Part shown: piece after piece, positions 33,381-43,147 of the stretch
Layout of the letters: the number at the start of each line of letters is the position of its first letter
Position numbering within the stretch: the stretch's first letter is position 1
Source of the DNA: Halalkalibacter sp. APA_J-10(15)
Lineage (GTDB): Bacteria > Bacillota > Bacilli > Bacillales > Bacillaceae_D
Length of the DNA stretch: 64,000 bases
Assembly: GCF_023017105.1 (NCBI RefSeq)
Contig: NZ_JALKEV010000007.1
Span: forward strand, 124,001 to 188,000
Reading direction: 5' to 3'
Position numbers and translations under genes: made by a program
Notes under the pieces: model-generated
Told to the model about the DNA's origin: nothing
What the model saw: only the letters and a program-made list of their open reading frames with translations
Databases searched by the model: none

Positions 33381-33421
33381 TACACTGAAAAAGTAAAAAA
33401 CGCACTTTTTCAGTGTACTTC
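33381..33421 (+). terminator. Terminator after sugar importer operon (repeat-family hairpin)
   Basis: The stem TACACTGAAAAAGT / ACTTTTTCAGTGTA is a perfect 14-bp inverted repeat around a 9-nt loop, followed by T-rich sequence. The CACTGAAAAAG stem is shared with the hairpins at 20374 and 21013. Confidence 0.8.
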
Positions 33422-33544
33422 TTACTTGTTGCTTTCTTTTTATTATAAGGAAAAATATCCCTTTTATCACATCATCTGAATTTGTCAGCAAGTAGGGCAG
33501 GTTGTATGATAATAGTAGCTTTCAAACTAGATTGAGGTGAGTCC

Positions 33545-34591
33545 ATGTCGAAACTAAAAGTAATAGCCATTGTTTCTGTTTTGATTGTAAGCGCTATCTT
33601 ATATCATCAAATGACTCAAGATGAAGCGTATGTCATTCTTTATAGTTCAGATCAAGAGCCTCTTGACTTTATGGAAAAGGAAAAGAGGGAAACATATCGT
33701 GTTGCGATGGTCCCTAAGCAGGTAGATATCCATTATTTTAATAGTGTTGAAATGGGTGCGACAGAAGCAGCTGCAAACTTAGGAGTGGAACTGATTTATC
33801 GAGGGCCTGTTATTGTGGATTCGAGGATGCAAATTGAAATTATTCAAGACTTAATAGAAGAAGGTGTGGACTTATTAGCGATTTCGGTAATTGATCCTGA
33901 TAGCATACAGGATGTAATAATGGAGGCGCACAAAAAGGGGATTGAGGTAATCACGTGGGATTCGGATACTTCATCTCATTTACGAACATTTTTTATTAAC
34001 ATGGTGAACCCTGAGACATTAGGGCGTCATTTAATGGATACAATGGCATGGACGATAAATGAATCAGGAGATTTTGCCATTCTTGGAGGCTCTACAGGCT
34101 CGGCTAATATTCGGGAGTGGTTAAATTGGATTCAAGTTCAACATGAGGAGTTTTACCCGAATATGAATTTGATTGATATTGTGACGACAGATGATGATCC
34201 TGTGAAAGCGTATGATGAAGCTGTTTCATTAATTGAAATGAATCCGAATCTTAGAGGGGTTATTGGTACGTCATCGGTGGGTCCGCCAGCTGCCGCTCAG
34301 GCAGTAAGTGATTTAGGATTGAGTGGAGATATCCATGTTGTTGGTTTATCGTCACCGGTAGAAATGCGTCAATATTTGCTTGAGGGTTCGGCACAAATGA
34401 CTACGTTGTGGAGCCCAAAGAAACTTGGATATTTAACGATTAGTCTTGCTCATCAATTATTAGAAGAAGAGTTACCGACCGATCTCCAAAATATTGCGAA
34501 TGTAGGACGGATACGTTTTGATGGTGATACGGTCATTATGGGAGAGCCGATAGACTTTACTAAGGACAATGTGGATCAATATGATTTCTAA
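33545..34591 (+). CDS. Membrane-anchored sugar-binding sensor protein
   Basis: 348 residues. A single N-terminal hydrophobic segment (VIAIVSVLIVSAILYHQM) lacks a lipobox Cys and so acts as an anchor. It is followed by a type-I periplasmic-binding domain (YRVAMVPKQVDIHYFNSVEMG, EEGVDLLAISVIDPDSIQ, GVIGTSSVGPPAAAQAV). Its gene overlaps the histidine kinase gene and it has no transporter partner of its own. The likeliest role is the extracytoplasmic ligand sensor of the kinase, as in the known XylFII-LytS-YesN type of clostridia. Its sugar should match the importer just upstream (inference). Confidence 0.8.
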   Translation: MSKLKVIAIVSVLIVSAILYHQMTQDEAYVILYSSDQEPLDFMEKEKRETYRVAMVPKQVDIHYFNSVEMGATEAAANLGVELIYRGPVIVDSRMQIEIIQDLIEEGVDLLAISVIDPDSIQDVIMEAHKKGIEVITWDSDTSSHLRTFFINMVNPETLGRHLMDTMAWTINESGDFAILGGSTGSANIREWLNWIQVQHEEFYPNMNLIDIVTTDDDPVKAYDEAVSLIEMNPNLRGVIGTSSVGPPAAAQAVSDLGLSGDIHVVGLSSPVEMRQYLLEGSAQMTTLWSPKKLGYLTISLAHQLLEEELPTDLQNIANVGRIRFDGDTVIMGEPIDFTKDNVDQYDF

Positions 34592-36359
34592 ACTATTTTC
34601 AAATTTTCATAAGTCAAGATTTGCCTCAAAACTAATTATTACGTATATCATATTGACGGTTATTCCAATGGCCTTTTTGGGTTTTATTTCCTATCATCAC
34701 TACACGAAATCAATTGAAGCACAGGCAGGTGAATTTTTCCCACAACTATTAAAGCAAGCAAATATGAATATAGATAAACAAATTATGGAGCTACAAAAAT
34801 TGAATGAATTGTTATATAGCTCATCATCTGTTATGTCTATTTTGCGAAATGATGAATACCCGAATCAATCGACGTTATTGCGAGATAAATTTGAGATGAA
34901 TACGTACTTGTCTAATGCTTATTTAAGTGGGATTCATTACGATATTATTGCTGTTTTTATTCAATCGAATAATCGTCTTTTTCATCATTCACGTGTGGAC
35001 ATTGTAAGTGAAGCACAATTGGAGCATGTACCAAGCTACGGTCAGCATCAAGTGACACCGTTTTTTGAAACGGACTTGCGTTTTGAAGGAGATATTCCTT
35101 TTTTGTTAATAGAAAGGGAAATTATTGATTTTGATAACCAAAAGAGTTTAGGAACGATGTTCATTGCATTGGATTTACAATTTATTGATCAGGTAGTAGA
35201 AGAAATGCGTGATGGTGGCGATATTTGGTTGATGGATCAAGACTATCGTATTCTGTACCATTCGGAACGGAATAGAATTGGTGAGCGATTTAATGAAGTA
35301 GAGAAATTGCCTGTTCAGCATGGGAGCTTTAAGACATTAACGAACGATGATAATAAGGTCATTAGTGTAAGTACGTCAGATGAGCATCAGTGGATTCTGG
35401 CTCATAGTATTCCAGCAAAGCACTTAACTGATCGGACAGACTTTGTACGTAATATTACGATTATCATTTTTATTGCTTTTGTTGTGGTCTTTGTTATTAT
35501 TTCCATTCTACTAGCATGGAATGTGTCAAGACCGATTCATCGCTTAAGTCTATTAATGGGTGCTGTAGAAAGAGGCGATTTTGACATTAATATACCAAAG
35601 CATCCAAGGTCTCAAGATGAAGTAGCTGTATTAACGAGGAGCTTTCATTCAATGGTTACGAGAATAAAAGAATTAATTAGAAGCAATTATCAAACAGCTC
35701 TTAGGCAAAAGGAAGCTGAATTGTATGCATTGCAATTTCAAATCAATCCGCATTTTATGTATAACACGCTAGAGACGATTAGTATGATGGTCGAAGAGGA
35801 CGATAAGGAAACGGTTGTTGAAGTCGTGTCCATTTTAGGAAAAATGCTCCGTTATTCATTGAGTAACAAGGAGGAAGCGGTGTTAGTTGCAACAGAGGTT
35901 GATCATATTAGAGATTTCCTCACGATCCAAAAATATCGATTTGAAGATCGACTTTCCTTTTCGATTGAACAGAACATAGATGGTCAACAATACTTCACCC
36001 CGAAATTTATCTTGCAACCAGTTGTTGAGAACGCTGTCAAATATACAATCGAGGATAAAGAGGAAGCGATCGTCCATGTCTCCGTTAAAAAAGTAGGCGA
36101 TGAAATCGTGTTTTCTGTACGTGATAATGGACCAGGAATATCACCTGAGAAGTTAATTGAATTAGAGAAACAATTAAAGGCTGAATTAATGCTAAAAAAG
36201 GACTCGAGCTTTGGTCTGAAAAATGTCCATGCGCGTATTGTGATGATGTATGGGGAGTCATATGGACTTCGAATTCATAGTGAAGTAGGAGAAGGGACTG
36301 ATATCACCATAGGTATTCCTATCGTCAGGTATTTGGGAGAAGGAGGTTCTGAAGAATGA
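34569..36359 (+). CDS. YesM/LytS-type sensor histidine kinase
   Basis: 596 residues. A first membrane segment near 20-40 and a second near 293-315 bound an extracellular sensing region. A HAMP domain follows (SRPIHRLSLLMGAVERGDFD), then the His_kinase phosphoacceptor FQINPHFMYNTLETI and a HATPase_c domain with VRDNGPGI and GLKNVHARI. The ATG at 34569 overlaps the sensor-protein gene by 23 bases; ATG 34581 is an alternative. It overlaps the response-regulator gene at ATGA. It probably reads the anchored binding protein's ligand state across the membrane. Confidence 0.9.
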   Translation: MWINMISKLFSNFHKSRFASKLIITYIILTVIPMAFLGFISYHHYTKSIEAQAGEFFPQLLKQANMNIDKQIMELQKLNELLYSSSSVMSILRNDEYPNQSTLLRDKFEMNTYLSNAYLSGIHYDIIAVFIQSNNRLFHHSRVDIVSEAQLEHVPSYGQHQVTPFFETDLRFEGDIPFLLIEREIIDFDNQKSLGTMFIALDLQFIDQVVEEMRDGGDIWLMDQDYRILYHSERNRIGERFNEVEKLPVQHGSFKTLTNDDNKVISVSTSDEHQWILAHSIPAKHLTDRTDFVRNITIIIFIAFVVVFVIISILLAWNVSRPIHRLSLLMGAVERGDFDINIPKHPRSQDEVAVLTRSFHSMVTRIKELIRSNYQTALRQKEAELYALQFQINPHFMYNTLETISMMVEEDDKETVVEVVSILGKMLRYSLSNKEEAVLVATEVDHIRDFLTIQKYRFEDRLSFSIEQNIDGQQYFTPKFILQPVVENAVKYTIEDKEEAIVHVSVKKVGDEIVFSVRDNGPGISPEKLIELEKQLKAELMLKKDSSFGLKNVHARIVMMYGESYGLRIHSEVGEGTDITIGIPIVRYLGEGGSEE

Positions 36360-37936
36360 ATCGTATGAACGTCATCGTTGTTGAAGACGAAGCACGTATT
36401 CGAAGAGGGATAGAACGTCTTATTGAACAAAATCAAAATGAGTGGTCGGTTGTTGGAAGCTATGCTGATGGTCAGAAGGCATTCGATGGAATTCGCTCAA
36501 CCAATGTAAGTTTTGATGTTCTCATTACTGATATCAAAATGCCTAAAATGGATGGATTGCAGTTGATAGAATCCTTAAAAAAGGAGCAATTTGTTTTCTT
36601 ACCTGTTATTATAAGCGGATTTGATGATTTTAATTTTCTGCAGAATGCAATTCGTCAAGGTGCTGTTGATTATATGTTGAAGCCGATCAATCGCATGACA
36701 TTTGCAGAGCAGTTAGAAAGGCTGAAAGGAAAAGTTGTGGAGATGAAGGGGCAGATTGAACTAGATGATCAAGTCATATATTCGCGACAGATACAGAAGC
36801 TTAGTGAGTTAATATGGATGAAGGAAACCGATTTATCGCAGTTACAATGGGTGAAGCAGTTTCCAAACGGAACGTATACATTGGCTTATATAAGTATGGA
36901 TGATCCTCAATTGAATAAGCATGAGGATAAAGAAGAGCAAGCAAAGAAACTTGAAGCTATTGAAAAAGAGCTTGATCACTTGAGAGTGTCGCAGCTTGAC
37001 CATTCAAAGTTTTGGTGGTGGCGCGGAGATCATTTGAGTTACTGGATATTGTTGATGGAGGTAGTGGAGTCTGAAAGTCAAAAGGAGTATATGAATCAAC
37101 TCCATCAATCGTTACAGAAACAAGGATCATTGTCTGTTGCGTTAAGTGATTCTTTTGAGGAATTATCCTTAATTCCTGTTATTAGGGATCAGCTTCTTTC
37201 AAGGATTCAAATGCGTTTAGTATTAGGGGGTAATCGAATATTCTCACCTGGTACACTGGAATCGCTTCATGACCCAAACGATGAGAGTGTCATACCGAAT
37301 GATCTCTATCAGATGGTGCAACACTTGTCTGTAACGATTGAGAAAGTTGACTTGGTACAAATGGACAAAATGCTAGCGCGATTCTTTGTCAATTTACAAC
37401 AATGTGAATCCGCTCATGTTGTGATGAAGGTTGTACAATTTTATATTACAACGGTTTACAATCAGGTAGTATCGAACTATGAATGGAAGTCAAGTCCTCT
37501 TGAGGATGTCTTATATCAGATAAAAAAAGCAGCGAATTTCGAAGAATTGAAATCGATTGTACTGAATTGGACGAGAGCCATCATTAAGTCTAAATCAATG
37601 AGCGAGAATGAATGGAGTCCGATAGATAGGGCGAAGGAATGGATTATCGATCATTTGCATGAGAATATAACGATCTCAAAAGTAGCAGAGCAAATTCATA
37701 TGAATCCAAACTACTTTTGTGAAGTATTTAAAAATGAAACAGGGGAAACGATTTTAGACTTTGTAACGAAGAAGAAAATGGTGAAGGCGAAGCAATTATT
37801 AATACAAACAGATAAAAAAGTCTATGATATCGCGACAGAGGTTGGTTATAAGGATACGAAATACTTTAGTCGGTTATTTAAGCAATATATGGGGGAGGTA
37901 CCTTCAAGGTATCGTGAGTTGCAAAAGAATGTGTGA
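36356..37936 (+). CDS. YesN-type response regulator with AraC DNA-binding domain
   Basis: 526 residues. The receiver domain (VVEDEARIRRG; phospho-acceptor in ITDIKMPKMDG; MLKPI) occupies about 1-120. A middle region of about 290 residues has no clear domain. The C-terminal 100 residues are the AraC double helix-turn-helix (ISKVAEQIHMNPNYFCEVFK, then IATEVGYKDTKYFSRLFKQYMG). The start is coupled to the kinase stop and has GGAGG eight bases upstream. It should activate the sugar importer at 29769, whose promoter has a poor -35. Confidence 0.9.
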   Translation: MNRMNVIVVEDEARIRRGIERLIEQNQNEWSVVGSYADGQKAFDGIRSTNVSFDVLITDIKMPKMDGLQLIESLKKEQFVFLPVIISGFDDFNFLQNAIRQGAVDYMLKPINRMTFAEQLERLKGKVVEMKGQIELDDQVIYSRQIQKLSELIWMKETDLSQLQWVKQFPNGTYTLAYISMDDPQLNKHEDKEEQAKKLEAIEKELDHLRVSQLDHSKFWWWRGDHLSYWILLMEVVESESQKEYMNQLHQSLQKQGSLSVALSDSFEELSLIPVIRDQLLSRIQMRLVLGGNRIFSPGTLESLHDPNDESVIPNDLYQMVQHLSVTIEKVDLVQMDKMLARFFVNLQQCESAHVVMKVVQFYITTVYNQVVSNYEWKSSPLEDVLYQIKKAANFEELKSIVLNWTRAIIKSKSMSENEWSPIDRAKEWIIDHLHENITISKVAEQIHMNPNYFCEVFKNETGETILDFVTKKKMVKAKQLLIQTDKKVYDIATEVGYKDTKYFSRLFKQYMGEVPSRYRELQKNV

Positions 37937-37944
37937 AGTGTTGA

Positions 37945-37986
37945 AGGGTGTTTAGAAGAGGGATCTTTTATAAACACTCTTTCTTT
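37945..37986 (+). terminator. Terminator after sensor operon
   Basis: AGGGTGTTTA at 37945-37954 pairs with TAAACACTCT at 37971-37980 with one G-U, and a T-rich tail follows. Confidence 0.6.
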
Positions 37987-38233
37987 AGGTTCATTTTAGT
38001 TGATCTGGTTTTACTTGTATTGGTAAGTCTGTTCTTAAATTATATTTAGATCAATCACACATGTAAGACTTTTGTCATAATTTCTTTTTGATATGTTATA
38101 AAATATGCACAAAGAACGGCTAGATTAGTATCTGATTCGTATGTTTTATTCATTGTACACTGTATTTATTCTTGTATGTGACATGACATTAAGGGGGAAA
38201 TACGTTTCCTTGACAAACAAGATTGAAAAATGA

Positions 38234-38286
38234 TGTTAGATAATATCACATCATCATTGAAGGCTGTTCCAAACCTCCGTTATACT
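38234..38286 (+). promoter_or_regulatory. TnrA/GlnR box and promoter of the urea transporter
   Basis: TGTTAGATAATATCACA at 38234-38250 fits the TnrA consensus TGTNANAWWWTNTNACA at every position. A promoter follows with TTGAAG at 38257-38262 and TATACT at 38281-38286 (18-bp spacer). The predicted start near 38292 puts the box centre at about -50, the position from which TnrA activates. The rest of the 37987-38363 gap shows no other feature. Confidence 0.8.
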
Positions 38287-38363
38287 AAACCACATTGTTA
38301 GAGTTTTTGACATTCATTCATGTTGAAGGATGGATAGATGAATTTAAATTTGGAGGTTTGGTC

Positions 38364-39914
38364 ATGTTAACACCCATAACTGGATACTTAATTTTGCTAA
38401 TATTCGGAATTTTCTTTACTACTCTCACAATTGTCATGCAGAGAAGGCGTAAGACGGCGATGACAGCTGAACAATTCAGTACAGCTGGTCGTAGTGTTGG
38501 AGTGGGTCTAGCAAGTGCCTCGATTATCGCGGCTTGGACATGGGCTGCGACATTGATGATGTCCTCTTCAACAGGGTTTCAATATGGAATTAGCGGTCCG
38601 TATTGGTATGCAGCTGGAGCGTGTATTCAAGTGCTGCTATTTGCGATTGTGGCGATTCATTTAAAGAGAAAGGCACCTAAGGCTCATACGTTTTTGGAGT
38701 TTATTGGAAAGCGTTTTGATAAGAAAAACCACAAATTAATGATGGTGTTTGCGTTAATGACAAACATTATTGTTACGTCAATGGTTATTTTAGGTGGAGC
38801 GATTGCTCTTAATTCATTAACGGGGATGAATATTTACATAGCTGCTTTATTAATTCCGATCACTTTCACGATTTATACGATGATTGGGGGATTAAAGGCT
38901 TCTTTTATTGCTGATTATTTAAACACAGTCATGATTTTTGTTATTTTAACGATCTTTGCAACGGTTGTGTATTTGAATTTTGGTGTGACGACAGTTTATG
39001 AAGGGTTACGTTCGTTACCGGAATCACAACAGATGCTGACTATGGCTTCTATTCCTGGATTGTTGTTTGGGATGATAAACATTATTGGTAATTTTGGTAC
39101 AGTATTTGTCGATCAATCCTATTGGCAGCGTGCGATTGCGAGTAAGGATAGTGCCGCATCAAAAGCATATATTTATGGGGGGATAGCTTGGTTTGCGATT
39201 CCATTCTCGATCGCGACGTTTTTAGGGGTGACTGCAGCTGGTTTAGGGATTAACGTCACAGATCCAGACGCATCTGCACCATTAATGGCTGCTCATTTAC
39301 TAGGAACAGTTGGATCTATCTTATTCTTAGTTATGCTATTTATGGCAGTTATGTCTACTGGAGCAGCAGAATTAACGGCGATTACGAACATTATTGTCAC
39401 AGATATTTATCGTAAGTCAATTAACCCTACTGCTACAAGTCAACAAACATTAAAGGTTTCAAGGATTGTCACATTAAGCTTTGGCTTAGCGATGGGAGTA
39501 TTCTCGGTACTGCTCTTTAACATTGGAATTGGTTTAGGGTTTGTTTATATGGCTATGGGTATATTCGTAAGTGGGGCCGTTATTCCGTTAACATTAGGAT
39601 TACTATGGAAGAGGACGACAAATACAGGGTGCTTCTACGGTGCGCTAGTTGGGATGGTTTCGGGTGTGACCGTGTGGTTTTCATATGCATATGGCACATA
39701 TGGAGTAGTTAGTGTTGACTCGCTTGGACAACTACATTCGATGTTGTTCGGTAATGTAACGGTATTCTTAGTTAGTGGTTTGATTGTAGTGGGCCACTCA
39801 TTAATGAAGAAGGAAAGCTTTGATTTTGAAGCAATGAAAGATCAATTTAAGAGCTTTGATGAGGAGAATGAAGAGTTGATTCAAACGGCAGCGAGTAGAA
39901 AGGAAGTCGTCTAA
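38364..39914 (+). CDS. Urea transporter, sodium:solute symporter family (DUR3-like)
   Basis: About 516 residues with around 13 membrane segments. The SSF pattern is clear: SVGVGLASASIIAAWTWAAT, YTMIGGLKASFIADYLNTVM and TGAAELTAITNIIVTDIY. This branch resembles DUR3 urea/polyamine transporters. Its urea role is supported by the TnrA box upstream and urease genes starting about 0.4 kb downstream. The ATG at 38364 has GGAGG seven bases upstream; the frame's earlier start at 38295 falls in the leader. It overlaps the next small gene by one base. Confidence 0.85.
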   Translation: MLTPITGYLILLIFGIFFTTLTIVMQRRRKTAMTAEQFSTAGRSVGVGLASASIIAAWTWAATLMMSSSTGFQYGISGPYWYAAGACIQVLLFAIVAIHLKRKAPKAHTFLEFIGKRFDKKNHKLMMVFALMTNIIVTSMVILGGAIALNSLTGMNIYIAALLIPITFTIYTMIGGLKASFIADYLNTVMIFVILTIFATVVYLNFGVTTVYEGLRSLPESQQMLTMASIPGLLFGMINIIGNFGTVFVDQSYWQRAIASKDSAASKAYIYGGIAWFAIPFSIATFLGVTAAGLGINVTDPDASAPLMAAHLLGTVGSILFLVMLFMAVMSTGAAELTAITNIIVTDIYRKSINPTATSQQTLKVSRIVTLSFGLAMGVFSVLLFNIGIGLGFVYMAMGIFVSGAVIPLTLGLLWKRTTNTGCFYGALVGMVSGVTVWFSYAYGTYGVVSVDSLGQLHSMLFGNVTVFLVSGLIVVGHSLMKKESFDFEAMKDQFKSFDEENEELIQTAASRKEVV

Positions 39915-40156
39915 TGACAGGAGATAAACAATTACTAAAAGATGCTAAGATGTGTACACGCTGGGCTTTAGGGTTAACATTTGTTTTGATTTTTGTGTTT
40001 CCAGGTGTGATGTTTCTAACGGGGTATAATTATACATTAGCCTTCTTTACAGGATGGACGTATTTAGCATATGGCTGGTTAATAATAGCAGGGTTGTATA
40101 TTACGATTCGTCCTTGGGTAGAGCTTTATTTAGAGAAGAAGAAAGCGGAGCAATAG
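39914..40156 (+). CDS. 80-residue two-segment membrane protein coupled to urea transporter
   Basis: 80 residues with two predicted membrane segments (LGLTFVLIFVFPGVMFL and WTYLAYGWLIIAGLYITI) and charged ends. The start overlaps the symporter stop (TAATG), so translation is coupled. It looks like the small accessory subunits that accompany some solute:sodium symporters (compare DUF4212/DUF485 types), but I cannot assign the family with certainty. An accessory or stability subunit for the urea transporter is the simplest idea. Confidence 0.7.
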   Translation: MTGDKQLLKDAKMCTRWALGLTFVLIFVFPGVMFLTGYNYTLAFFTGWTYLAYGWLIIAGLYITIRPWVELYLEKKKAEQ

Positions 40157-40174
40157 GTACGAATTAAGATAAGT

Positions 40175-40208
40175 GGTGTCTCGATGAATGGTGAGGCATC
40201 CTTTTTTT
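40175..40208 (+). terminator. Terminator after urea-transporter operon
   Basis: GGTGTCTC at 40175-40182 pairs with GAGGCATCC at 40193-40201 with one bulge and one G-U, and T7 follows. It separates transporter and urease transcripts. Confidence 0.6.
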
Positions 40209-40338
40209 CAAAATAAGCATGAATGGTGTTAGGTTATCTTTCTCTATATGAGACAAACATGAATAGAAGTGTAGTATATTAGAAAATGAATAACAAATGA
40301 ATTTAATTGAATAATCGGAAAAAAGAGAGGTGAGAGTC

Positions 40339-40641
40339 ATGAAGTTGACGTCGAGGGAGATGGAGAAGCTAATGATTGTAGTAGCGGCGGACCTGGCAAG
40401 ACGCCGTCAAGCACGTGGTTTGAAGCTGAATTACCCTGAAGCTACAGCTGTTATAACATACGAAGTTCTTGAAGGGGCACGTGATGGGAAATCCGTAGCG
40501 GAGCTTATGCAATATGGGACGAAAATTCTGTCGAGAGAGGATGTCATGGAAGGGATTCCGGAAATGATTTCCGATATTCAAGTAGAAGCGACATTTCCAG
40601 ATGGGACAAAGCTTGTCACCGTCCATAATCCAATACGTTAA
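40339..40641 (+). CDS. ureA: Urease subunit gamma
   Basis: 100 residues, the usual length, beginning [20 protein letters not shown] and containing [24 protein letters not shown]. It is a structural subunit of urease, which hydrolyses urea to ammonia and carbamate. ATG 40339 is preferred, with GAGGTG six bases upstream; GTG 40330 lies within that site. It is the first gene of ureABCEFGD. A weak -10-like TATATT lies in the preceding 130 bp, and no second TnrA box was found there. Confidence 0.96.
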   Translation: MKLTSREMEKLMIVVAADLARRRQARGLKLNYPEATAVITYEVLEGARDGKSVAELMQYGTKILSREDVMEGIPEMISDIQVEATFPDGTKLVTVHNPIR

Positions 40642-40656
40642 GTGGAGGCGATACTT

Positions 40657-40977
40657 ATGATACCAGGAGAATATCAATTAAACAGAGAGCCTATTTCTTG
40701 TAATGATAACAAAAGCATTATCAAGGTTCTTGTATTAAATAAAGGAGACCGACCTGTGCAAATTGGATCGCATTTTCATTTCTACGAGGTCAATTCGTAT
40801 CTTCATTTTGAGAGAGAGAAAACGAAAGGATTTCATTTAAATATCCCTGCAGGGACAGCTGTTCGCTTTGAGCCGGGTGATGAGAAGGAAGTGGAGCTGG
40901 TGGCGTTCTCAGGTGAATTAAAGATATTTGGGTTGAATAATAAAACGAATGGATCGTTAAAAAAGGAGGCTAAGTAG
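40657..40977 (+). CDS. ureB: Urease subunit beta
   Basis: About 106 residues starting [16 protein letters not shown], as expected for UreB. Family segments [17 protein letters not shown] and [20 protein letters not shown] are present. ATG 40657 has GGAGG eight bases upstream; the longer frame to 40642 is unlikely. It is a structural subunit of the cytoplasmic urease complex and lies directly before ureC. Confidence 0.96.
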   Translation: MIPGEYQLNREPISCNDNKSIIKVLVLNKGDRPVQIGSHFHFYEVNSYLHFEREKTKGFHLNIPAGTAVRFEPGDEKEVELVAFSGELKIFGLNNKTNGSLKKEAK

Positions 40978-42687
40978 ATGAGCTTTCAAATGCCTAGAAA
41001 GCAATATGCTGATATGTTTGGTCCGACTGTTGGAGATGCCATTCGTTTAGCTGATACAGAGCTCTTCATTGAAATAGAAAAGGATTACGCTACTTATGGT
41101 GATGAAGTGAAGTTTGGTGGAGGTAAAGTTATACGCGATGGGATGGGACAGCACCCTTTGGCGACACGTGAGGAAAGTGTCGACCTCGTTTTAACCAATG
41201 CTACCATTGTCGATTACACGGGTATTTACAAAGCGGACATTGGTGTGAAGGATGGCTACATTGCGGCAATTGGGAAAGCTGGAAATCCCTATTTAATGGA
41301 TGGTGTCGATATCGTTGTTGGAGCAGCGACTGAAGTCATTGCTGCAGAAGGAAAGATCGTTACAGCAGGTGGCATTGATGCGCACATACACTTTATTTGT
41401 CCGCAACAAATTGAGACCGCGCTGTCATCGGGGGTAACGACGATGATAGGAGGAGGAACTGGCCCGGCGACAGGGACAAATGCAACGACTTGTACTCCTG
41501 GTCCATGGAATATTTATCGTATGCTACAAGCAGCAGAAGAGTTTCCGATGAACCTCGGCTTTTTAGGGAAAGGGAACAGCTCTGGAAAGGATGCGATTCG
41601 TGAACAAATTGAAGCGGGGGCTGTTGGGCTAAAGCTTCATGAGGATTGGGGAACTACAGCAGCTTCAATTGACACATGCTTATCAGTTGCCGATGAGTAC
41701 GATGTTCAAGTAGCAATACATACAGATACGCTTAATGAAGGTGGATTTGTCGAGGATACGTTAGCGGCGATTGATGGGCGTGTCATTCATACGTATCATA
41801 CAGAAGGTGCTGGTGGAGGGCATGCTCCAGATATTATTAAGGCTGCTGGATATTCAAACATTTTACCGTCATCCACGAATCCTACGAGACCATTTACGGC
41901 CAATACGCTAGAGGAGCATTTAGATATGCTAATGGTCTGTCATCATTTAGATCCGAGTGTGCCAGAGGACATCGCTTTTGCCGATTCACGAATTCGCAAG
42001 GAAACGATTGCAGCTGAAGACATTTTACATGACCTTGGTGTATTCAGCATGATTTCGTCTGATTCTCAAGCGATGGGACGAGTCGGTGAAGTGATCAGTC
42101 GTACATGGCAAACGGCAGACAAGATGAAGAAGCAGCGTGGGAAGCTTAAAGGTGATGAAGGTGTAGGTGATAACCATCGTGTAAAGCGTTATATTGCCAA
42201 ATATACGATTAATCCAGCAATTGTTCATGGTATTTCTGATTATGTTGGTTCGGTTGAAGTTGGTAAGCTAGCTGATTTGGTCGTTTGGAGTCCTGCTTTC
42301 TTCGGTGTGAAGCCTGACCTCATCCTAAAGGGCGGATTGATCGCTCATAGTATTATGGGTGATCCGAATGCAAGTATTCCTACACCGCAGCCTGTTCTTT
42401 ATCGTCCAATGTTTGCTTCGTTCGGGAAAGCAAAATTTAAAACAGCGATAACGTTTGTTTCGAAGGCTGCAGCTGATGCAGGTATCAAGGAAAAGCTAGG
42501 CTTACAGAAACAAATTAAACCAATTAATAATGTGCGTAACATTTCGAAAAAGTCGATGATGTTGAATGATGAAACACCAGAAATTGAAGTTGATCCACAA
42601 ACGTATGAAGTAAAGGTTGATGGAGAGCTCATTTCATGTGAGCCAGTTGACGAAGTTCCGATGGCGCAACGTTATTTCTTATTTTAA
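40978..42687 (+). CDS. ureC: Urease subunit alpha (catalytic)
   Basis: 569 residues, full length. The di-nickel site is intact: HIH at His136/His138, the carbamylated Lys219 in GLKLHEDWG with His221, His248 in HTDTLNE, His274 in [12 protein letters not shown], and the flap Cys-His in MVCHHLD. The complex hydrolyses urea in the cytosol. One base follows the ureB stop before the ATG, with AAGGAGG upstream. Nothing unusual was seen. Confidence 0.97.
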   Translation: MSFQMPRKQYADMFGPTVGDAIRLADTELFIEIEKDYATYGDEVKFGGGKVIRDGMGQHPLATREESVDLVLTNATIVDYTGIYKADIGVKDGYIAAIGKAGNPYLMDGVDIVVGAATEVIAAEGKIVTAGGIDAHIHFICPQQIETALSSGVTTMIGGGTGPATGTNATTCTPGPWNIYRMLQAAEEFPMNLGFLGKGNSSGKDAIREQIEAGAVGLKLHEDWGTTAASIDTCLSVADEYDVQVAIHTDTLNEGGFVEDTLAAIDGRVIHTYHTEGAGGGHAPDIIKAAGYSNILPSSTNPTRPFTANTLEEHLDMLMVCHHLDPSVPEDIAFADSRIRKETIAAEDILHDLGVFSMISSDSQAMGRVGEVISRTWQTADKMKKQRGKLKGDEGVGDNHRVKRYIAKYTINPAIVHGISDYVGSVEVGKLADLVVWSPAFFGVKPDLILKGGLIAHSIMGDPNASIPTPQPVLYRPMFASFGKAKFKTAITFVSKAAADAGIKEKLGLQKQIKPINNVRNISKKSMMLNDETPEIEVDPQTYEVKVDGELISCEPVDEVPMAQRYFLF

Positions 42688-42700
42688 AGGAGGGAATCGA

Positions 42701-43147
42701 ATGATTATAGAAAGTATTGTGGGAAATGTTACAACAATGGAAAAGCGTGCACCACATATTGAGCGTGTTTACATGGAAAGTGATGATTTAGTTAAACGAA
42801 TTCAACGGGTCGTAACCGACCACGGTAAGGAACTTGGGATTCGTCTAAAGGAAAATCGAGAGCTTGTTGACGGTGATATATTGTATTTGGATGAAAAAAA
42901 TATGATCGTTGTATCTGTTACCGAGGATGATTTATTAGTTATTCAGCCTACATCTATTCAGCAGATGGGGGATATTGCACATCAGTTAGGAAATCGACAT
43001 TTACCTGCCCAGTTTGAAGGAGACGAGATGCTTGTTCAATATGATTATTTAGTGGAAGAACTTTTGCGGCAGCTTGAAATTCCTTACAAACGGGAGAATC
43101 GTAAGGTGAAACAAGCCTTCCGTCATATAGGGCATAGTCATGACTAA
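42701..43147 (+). CDS. ureE: Urease accessory protein UreE
   Basis: About 148 residues from ATG 42701, which has AAAGGAGGG upstream; the longer frame overlapping ureC is not credible. The family segment [22 protein letters not shown] contains the conserved nickel-binding His of the C-terminal domain. The C-terminus is short and His-poor (FRHIGHSHD), so it would deliver nickel and not store much of it. It overlaps ureF by eight bases. Confidence 0.94.
   Translation: MIIESIVGNVTTMEKRAPHIERVYMESDDLVKRIQRVVTDHGKELGIRLKENRELVDGDILYLDEKNMIVVSVTEDDLLVIQPTSIQQMGDIAHQLGNRHLPAQFEGDEMLVQYDYLVEELLRQLEIPYKRENRKVKQAFRHIGHSHD

Noticed and set aside
33294-33479. 61-residue frame over the RbsC 3' end and its terminator
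   Set aside because: It reads through the perfect hairpin and has no start signal.
38041-38110. Second TnrA-like site (TGTAAGACTTTTGTCAT)
   Set aside because: The right half does not match TNACA at the required spacing.
42617-42700. Upstream extension of ureE into ureC
   Set aside because: UreE begins at ATG 42701 with AAAGGAGGG; the extension is ureC sequence in another frame.
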